Assembly (NCBI GenBank): GCA_024741835.1
Contig: JAENRP010000015.1
Span: 143,517-207,516 of the forward strand
Direction: 5' to 3'
DNA length: 64,000 bases
DNA from: Diplocarpon mali
Taxonomy: Eukaryota > Ascomycota > Leotiomycetes > Helotiales > Drepanopezizaceae
Shown piece after piece: positions 58,203 through 64,000 of this stretch; the first letter of the stretch is position 1; the number at the start of each line of letters is the position of its first letter. The notes below the pieces were generated by a model. The model was not told where the DNA came from, ran no database searches, and saw nothing but the letters and a program-made list of their open reading frames with translations. The position numbers and the translations under genes are program-made.

Positions 58203-58758
58203 ATGATTATCCCCCAAGACTTACAACTGCTCCCAAGAACGGAGGACGTCTTCAACCTGGTCGTGAGACAGTCCCATGTTACCAGGAGCTGGTGCGCTCG
58301 CTTTCTTCTTCACCTTTTCCTTCATAATCAATACACGAACTGACTCCAAGCAGTAGATACGGATATACCAGGTATAACAACTGTGATTCGGCCTGGCATA
58401 GATGGGGCCGCTGGCTCCTTTCTGGCGTCCTGATCTTCACCGGTATTTTCCTGGTCTTCTTCGTCTTGTAAGCCTCCCTCCTCCGTTCGTCGCCGCCGCT
58501 TGAAATTATCACAGGGTTCTAATACTACGTCATAGCTGCTGCATCCGCTGTCGCCAGCGTAGGCAAAACCGCCACGCCACGTCTACCCCCATGACTGCGA
58601 CCGGCAACCAAGGGTACGCACAGCAACAATACGTGCCTCCGCAGCAGTACGCACCACCGGCTGGAGCGCCGCCGCCGCAGTACGGTAATGAGGCATATAA
58701 TGGATATTATGGAACACAGGGGGCTGTTGCAGAGCCGCGGGGTGCGCATATGAAGTAG
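58203..58758 (+). CDS. Small RCR-type membrane protein, three exons
   Basis: Resembles the fungal RCR family (PF12273; yeast Rcr1/Rcr2, involved in chitin deposition and plasma membrane protein sorting). Model: join(58203..58291, 58354..58467, 58536..58758), 141 aa, in frame. Marks: CRYGYTRYNNCDSAWHRWGR before a single membrane segment (WLLSGVLIFTGIFLVFFVF), then CCIRCRQRRQNR on the cytosolic side and a Pro/Gln/Tyr-rich tail with repeated QQYVPPQQYAPP and PPPQYG, the layout of this family including PPxY-like sites that recruit Rsp5-type ligases in yeast. Intron 2 has a CTAAT branch and TAG acceptor. Intron 1 uses a weak donor (GTGCGC), so the first 29 residues are less sure. Confidence 0.65.
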
Positions 58759-59472
58759 AGGTGAGGGGGTGAGGAATTAAGTATTGAGGTTGGGGATAGC
58801 ATGGGCATGCATTATACCATAACGAGATCCTGGGGCCTGGTGCGTACTTACGGCGGCTGGATAGGTCTATGACTTGAATACGCGTGCCTCAGGTACTTGC
58901 TGGAATTTATCCGTCTCCTTTCTCGCAGAGGAAAGTTTGTGATGAAAATTGCTGGCTAAGGTCATATGCTCTTCCTTCCCTATTCTCAGACACAGCTTTC
59001 ATTCCTCCAAACATAGCCTTCAATTCCCTGCCGATTTTCAATTCTAAGGTGCTTTCGATTTAATTTCGCAGTAATCCACATCGTCAGTTCTCTTTCACTT
59101 AATGAGAAATAATTGAAGTACGGAATTTATGACTAATGGGCTCATGGTTTCAACAGTCTCTCCGAGATATTCTAGTTGCCTAGACTTACAGCTTCTTACG
59201 AACCCTTTTTAGCACTTCAACAATTGACGAGATAGCTCAGATGCTGGGAAGCCTCGGCAGTCGCTCGCCGATTAATTACCCTAAGTATATTCAGTTGAAG
59301 TATTTGACAATGTCCTTCGAGTATTTGTCAGCATCGAAATCTCTGCGAATTTTCGCCCCGTATGACCTTTTGATCGGGATCTGTAAAGAGATTCTGTTCG
59401 GTGACGGCAGGAGTCGCACTTGTATATGAAGAGGCATATCTTGTATTCTTTAATAACCAGAGGTTTACATAA
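58759..59472. other. 3' flank of the RCR-type gene
   Basis: No gene seen. The frame at 59241-59429 lacks support and runs up to the solo LTR. Confidence 0.5.
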
Positions 59473-59670
59473 TGTGGCAAGAATGCATGTCACATGTGTG
59501 TCATATGACTTAGGGCAGTGCCAAGGAGGCACTTACCTTAAATACCTCTTAGTTGGAGAGCTCTCTCTTAGACCTTAAGACAACCAACATTCGTCGTTTG
59601 CAACTCTTACTTTCTCGTGCACTCTTCTAGTTTACTATCACGTTTGCTATCGGAGTATCTCCTCACAATA
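59473..59670 (+). repeat. Solo LTR, family A, copy 2 (198 bp) with perfect target duplication
   Basis: TGTGGCAAGAATGCATGTCA to CCTCACAATA; CATAA precedes (59468-59472) and follows (59671-59675). It matches 22654-22887 across the shared part GTGCCAAGRAGGCACTTACC to CTTTCTCGTGC, and lacks about 36 bp of palindromic ATGTCATATG sequence present there. Confidence 0.88.
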
Positions 59671-62542
59671 CATAAATCTATAATATGATAGCTGCTCGCA
59701 AATTGGTCTTGATCTGTTTCGTTTATTCTTCAAACTCAATATACGATTAGTAGATCACAGTTCCGGCATCTAGCAATCGAGTCAGCCGACGGGCTACAAG
59801 CTACCCTCTCAAACGTCAAATAACCTCTTTCTTCCCTTCCCACACAGATTAGAATGACAATATGAATCCTGCGCGGCCGGTTTACTTTATCTCTTAGATG
59901 ACGAAGCAAGAGCCATTTTCCTGGCGCACGCTCACATAGCGGAAACTTGCACGATTCAGCCAATTCAGCTTTGCATACAAATTCGTTACTTTACCTGAAG
60001 CCTTCATCCTTTTGCCATCCAAGCCAATTTGGTACTGCATGCGTCTAGCATGTATACTCGCATTCGCTTCGGCCCTCTTGTCCTTCTCCCCCGAGCTCGA
60101 AGATGAAGTATAGCTGGTGCTAGACCCCGCCGACAAAATGACCTGCTCAAAGCCTTCTCTTCTTTTCTCCACGTCCTCATGCCTACTAGCCTCTCTGACC
60201 TTCTTGCTGAAAAATGGACTGCTGGCTCAATTATGGCGCGCCCTATGCCCTAAGGGCGGCCTTGAGGATATAAGACGCTGAGATTCCGATTGAGTTTGTC
60301 GATGACTGCTCGTTGCCAGGATAGTAGCGTTTTTGAAAAGGGCAGATGTCAGGTGATGGCAAGAGCTACCTTTTTATTAGAAATATACAAGGTACGGAGA
60401 TTGCGTACGGAACGGAGACTAAGGCTTAGTAAGCCTACCTTGTATATATACGCCTGCAGCTCTATAGAACTCAGAATCTATACCTTTAGATTCTGTCACT
60501 TTTATAGCGTAACTCTGGATATTCCAGGTAGTTACCTACAGGTGTGCAAAGATTATACTATTTAACGCAACCCGAGCTTTACACGACCTACACCGCAATC
60601 GTCTCCCATGAATAAAAGATTGTCTACGGAGAAGAAGCTGCATACCAGACTTAAGTAAGTAGAAAGGGGCCTGATGAGGCGCTAGCCAGTCTCGGCCAGC
60701 TGACAGAGATGCGATATCTTCTACAATGTGAAGATGGCTATCTGCGAGAGCTTTGCGCCTCTTATTGGGCTCCATCAAGCTTGGGATAATGCGACCTACT
60801 AAGGGCTTTTACGAACTTACATCGGGCGGGTTATCGAGGAGGAAGAATCTGAAATTCGAAAGTGGAGATCTAGATTTCAACACAATGAAGCTTGTCGCGC
60901 CTCTACAGGCGGCAATCGAAGATATCCATTATCACTATTTATTATTACTCATCAAAATATTTCTTTCAAACCTCAAGACTCCAAACTCGGCCGAATATTC
61001 GAAATGCATTAAGAATGGCAGAACTGTTTACCGTATGCCTCAACTCAAACGCGCGCGCTGCCTTAATTAGCGAAATACGGGTTTCTTTACATTCAGCGTA
61101 TTCTATAATTAGTACTCAGTATTTTTTTGAATCCCACCCCCCCTGGTTGGAAAACAAGCTCTGGTAAATCACAAACTATTATAGCTCGTTATATACTATC
61201 GTTACTCTGTCTATCTATCGTATCTATTATATTTACTTATATACCTTATTTCACATACTTCAAAATTCGCTACTCTTACCAACAAGAGAAAGCGAAAAGA
61301 GAAGGGGAAAGGAAGAGGAACGCGTGGCTCAAAGCCGCACAGTACTAAAATGCGATCCTTTTATAACTTATAATAACCTCTATAAGCGATAAAGTAACAA
61401 AGGGAGAAACACAATAAGTGGAGGGTCTTCTAAAGAACCAAAACAAAAGAGGAAGCACCACAGCTCGGCAAGCCTCGAGGAAGTGCTGGGAACAATTCCC
61501 ACGATGGAGGTGTAGTGGGAGGTTGTTGCACGCTCTCTGGTGTGTTGCGTTGCATGTCGTGTGTGTTTCCAAAGTACATGGTAGGTTCGGTATTTATCCT
61601 TTAGCCATTATATGCCAATCATATGACTTCTTGTCACGAGATCTCTTCGTTTTCAGCCCTCTATAGTAAACAATCAGAAACTCATCGTTTAATCTTCTTG
61701 ATAAGGTATAGTGTATTCTTCTTCCTGCTTCTTACCATAACGATGACCGTATCATGTATGGGATTCGTTATTCACCTCGCCATGACCTCATTTTGAGAGA
61801 AGTATTCATCGTATCGTATTGCTAGTATTGTATCTTTCAAAAGTCTCATATCCGTAACAGCAGCTCATACACCGCGGCAGGGGCTTTTAAGTAGTTGGGG
61901 CGTGCGGTAAACGGTTCTGCTGTAATCGAGGCCTTGGAAACACTCGGCCTTTGAATTTATTCAAAGTCTAAACCGAGTGGATCTACAACTGACATTCTTT
62001 CCCGATTGTAACTCGGATGGTGGTAACTGGGGAATATCCAGAGAGTGGAAGTGTGAGTTAGTGGAGACGTGAGAATGTTTGGGGTTTGGTTGATACTGGT
62101 CCTGGCCAGGCCAAGGAGCTTGTTCTGTACTCGTAGTTGTACTTTTCCAAAGTTTCCCAAGAACAAGCACTTTCTTTAACAAGGCACTGGTACTGATACT
62201 ATCTATCACTTATACTACGTCCCATAATTGAGTTTTTATTCTGTTTATATTGTATTTGTATATAATAGATACATATGTAATATTACGTAGGTTTATAGTT
62301 GACAACAAATTTTACAACAGATATTTATGACTGAAACTATTGAAATGTTGAGACTCAAGAGTATTTCATCATCTCCTTTCATATTATCCCACCCCATCCC
62401 ACCTCAGCTAAACTCGCGCCCAACTCCAAACCCCCACAGCTAAACCCAAGCGCCGACCCAAGCGCCGACCCAAGCGCCGACCCAAGCATAAGTATCGCAC
62501 CAAAGCCCAAACACCTCAAGCAAACAGAACTAGACCCCACAC
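59671..62542. other. Gene-free intergenic sequence
   Basis: Short frames only. The minus-strand frame at 59894-60172 is hydrophilic (SSSSSGEKDKRAEAN) and followed by a GTAAAG donor-like site, so it may be an exon remnant, but no family is visible. A 12-bp tandem repeat (GACCCAAGCGCC, 62444-62490) lies just 3' of the Uds1 gene. Confidence 0.45.
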
Positions 62543-64000
62543 TCAACCCTCACTCGGCCCTGAGCCTTCTCTTCCTCCATTCTCCGGATTCTCTTTCAGG
62601 CCCTCAAACGTAACGTAGCTCAACAGCATCGACTCTTCCCATCCCACCTCTCCCCCCATCCCAATCTCCATCACCCTCACCTCCGCTCTCGCCTTCATCA
62701 TCTCCAACTGCGCCTCCTTCTGCTCTGCCGTCTTAACCAGCATCACAGCTTTCCCGACAACAGCCTTCCCGACAACAGCCTCCGCCTCAGCATCAAGCAT
62801 CTCCATGCGGAAGATTTCATCCTCGACATCAGCTAGCAGCGCGCTGATGCGCGAGCGCGAGCTGGGGAGGGGGATCCCGGGAGGAGAGAGGAATGAAGCT
62901 GGAGATGGGGCCGTGACCGAAGTGGAAGACGAAGGCGGAGATGGGGCTGTGGTTGATGGAGATGTAGACGGAGCTGGCGATGAAACCTTGACTTTGGCTT
63001 TGACTTGTGATGCCTCCGCGACGGGCGCGAGACCGGACGTCTTGGTTGGGGATCGCGGCGGTGTGTTGGGTTCCCGTGGTAATGCGCACGAGGCATTCGG
63101 GGCCTGTTTTGGAGGCGGGAGGGGAAGCGCAAGGGGAAGAGGCTTTCTCCTCTCACCGCCCAACCGCAGCACCTCCTCCAAAACCTCATGCCCTTCCCCC
63201 ACAACATCCTGCCTTTCCCCTACAACATCCTGGCTCACCAGCAGCGCAGCCGCCACATGCTCTAGCAGCTTCTGCCTCACGCGCGTGCGGCGGTTTTCCG
63301 CCTGCTCCAGCTTGCAGACCCAGTCGTCGATACTCGCGTCCAGCTCGCTCAGCGCCTCCTCCTGGCGCAGCATACTCTCGTGGCTGAAGCGCGCCGTACG
63401 CGGGGACCGCAGGTAGCTGCATACCCGTGCGTGGAGGCTTCGTCGTCCTGCCCGCAGCGACCGGTGCGTCTTGAGCAGGTACCCGCAGCGCTCGTCCAGC
63501 GCCCGCAGCTCTCGTGAGAGGCACTCGACGTCTTTGGTGGCCAGCACTTGGAAGCGCAAGGCTTGACCGAGGGCTTGCTGGTGCAGCGTCGTGAGCTCGG
63601 TCGGGGAGAGGTGCGAGGCGGCGTGCGTGGCCGGGTGGCCGGTTGGGAGGTGCTCGAAGGCTCTTTGCGAGAGGAGCCTGTCTAGTTCTCTGTCTTTCTG
63701 GGGGCTGGGAGATTGGGAGTGGCCGATGGGGTTGTTCTTGGACGGGGGAGCGGGTGAGGTCTTGGGCTCGCTGGGTTGTGGTTTCGCGGGGGAGCCTTCG
63801 GAGGAAGAGCGGTTCTGGGGACGCCCGCGGTCCACGATCGAGCTGGCGCCTTCGGACCCGTGTCTTCGGTGCCCTTTCAGGGGAGAGGCCGGGTGGGCCG
63901 CGAAGGAGGGCTGGGATATATTCAGGACCTCGGAGTGTCCACGTGTGTGGCAGACGTGGTTCTGGGGGAAGTTTGGAGCGCTAGATATCCCCTTCGGCCT
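62543..64000 (-). CDS. Uds1-domain protein (up-regulated during septation type), 5' partial
   Basis: Open without a stop from the right edge to TGA at 62543, 485 residues in the window; the N-terminus lies outside. The upstream part contains KGHRRHGSEGASSIVDRGRP, a conserved lead-in in this family, so the GTG at 63835 is not a start. The Uds1 domain (PF15456) covers about residues 138-255 in window numbering: SRELRALDERCGYL, HRSLRAGRRSLHARVCSYLRSP, LSELDASIDDWVCKLEQAEN, RRTRVRQKLLEHVAAAL, a long coiled coil. Afterwards comes a Pro/Ser-rich linker and a second helical region (SALLADVEDEIFRMEMLDAEAE). Family members are named for up-regulation during septation in fission yeast; a cortical or septum role is inferred. 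No damage seen. Confidence 0.85.
   Translation of the reverse strand, partial: RPKGISSAPNFPQNHVCHTRGHSEVLNISQPSFAAHPASPLKGHRRHGSEGASSIVDRGRPQNRSSSEGSPAKPQPSEPKTSPAPPSKNNPIGHSQSPSPQKDRELDRLLSQRAFEHLPTGHPATHAASHLSPTELTTLHQQALGQALRFQVLATKDVECLSRELRALDERCGYLLKTHRSLRAGRRSLHARVCSYLRSPRTARFSHESMLRQEEALSELDASIDDWVCKLEQAENRRTRVRQKLLEHVAAALLVSQDVVGERQDVVGEGHEVLEEVLRLGGERRKPLPLALPLPPPKQAPNASCALPREPNTPPRSPTKTSGLAPVAEASQVKAKVKVSSPAPSTSPSTTAPSPPSSSTSVTAPSPASFLSPPGIPLPSSRSRISALLADVEDEIFRMEMLDAEAEAVVGKAVVGKAVMLVKTAEQKEAQLEMMKARAEVRVMEIGMGGEVGWEESMLLSYVTFEGLKENPENGGREGSGPSEG

Noticed and set aside
62805..63416. 203-codon plus-strand frame over the Uds1 gene
   Set aside because: High-GC shadow; the minus strand encodes the conserved coiled-coil domain.
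1..64000. tRNA, rRNA or bacterial-type operon features
   Set aside because: I looked for tRNA-like B-box and acceptor pairing and for rRNA motifs and saw none; introns and gene families are fungal, so ribosome binding sites and operons do not apply.

Overview
The window is nuclear DNA of a filamentous ascomycete (Pezizomycotina, most likely a Sordariomycete; rank below that is not supported). The evidence is short GT-AG introns of roughly 45-130 bp with CTRAY branch sites, GC-rich genes of typical fungal families (Zn2Cys6 regulator, RCO-3-like sugar transporter, GH78, BBE-like oxidase, TDT transporter, RCR and Uds1 proteins), and AT-rich blocks of transposon relics carrying a repeat-induced point mutation (RIP) pattern: transitions, TpA excess, CAR to TAR stops.

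Layout. 1-2368: MFS sugar transporter, plus strand, start outside the window. 2369-5668: transposon debris (truncated copy of a Ty3/gypsy element plus solo LTR-like repeats). 5669-10883: no intact gene; one possible membrane-anchor fragment and a long pyrimidine-rich tract. 10884-13860: seven-exon Zn2Cys6 regulator, minus strand. 13861-22900: long intergenic stretch with microsatellites, an assembly gap, a Tc1/mariner MITE and a solo LTR. 23336-28141: two convergent genes for secreted proteins, a GH78 alpha-L-rhamnosidase-like hydrolase (plus) and a BBE-like FAD oxidase (minus). About 30-46 kb: AT-rich RIP-mutated block. It holds a complete but dead chromodomain Ty3/gypsy retrotransposon (37173-44736, 307-bp LTRs, 5-bp target duplication) inserted into a dead Tc1/mariner element (36324-45173), beside MITE relics and a tandem duplication. 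47915-49444: TDT/Mae1-like dicarboxylate transporter, minus strand. 49.4-58.2 kb: mostly non-coding or unrecognised. 58203-58758: small RCR-type membrane protein, plus strand. 59473-59670: second solo LTR of the 22.6-kb family. 62543-64000: Uds1-domain protein, minus strand, start beyond the window.

The genes do not form one obvious pathway. The nearest to a functional unit is sugar and plant polymer use: a hexose-type transporter, a Zn2Cys6 regulator, a secreted rhamnosidase and a secreted carbohydrate or phenolic oxidase, spread over 28 kb and separated by transposon debris, so co-regulation is only a guess. The most unusual content is in the repeats: the nested dead elements, the MITE that carries both ends of the same Tc1 family, and a decayed cysteine-rich reading frame antisense to the retrotransposon between pol and the 3' LTR.
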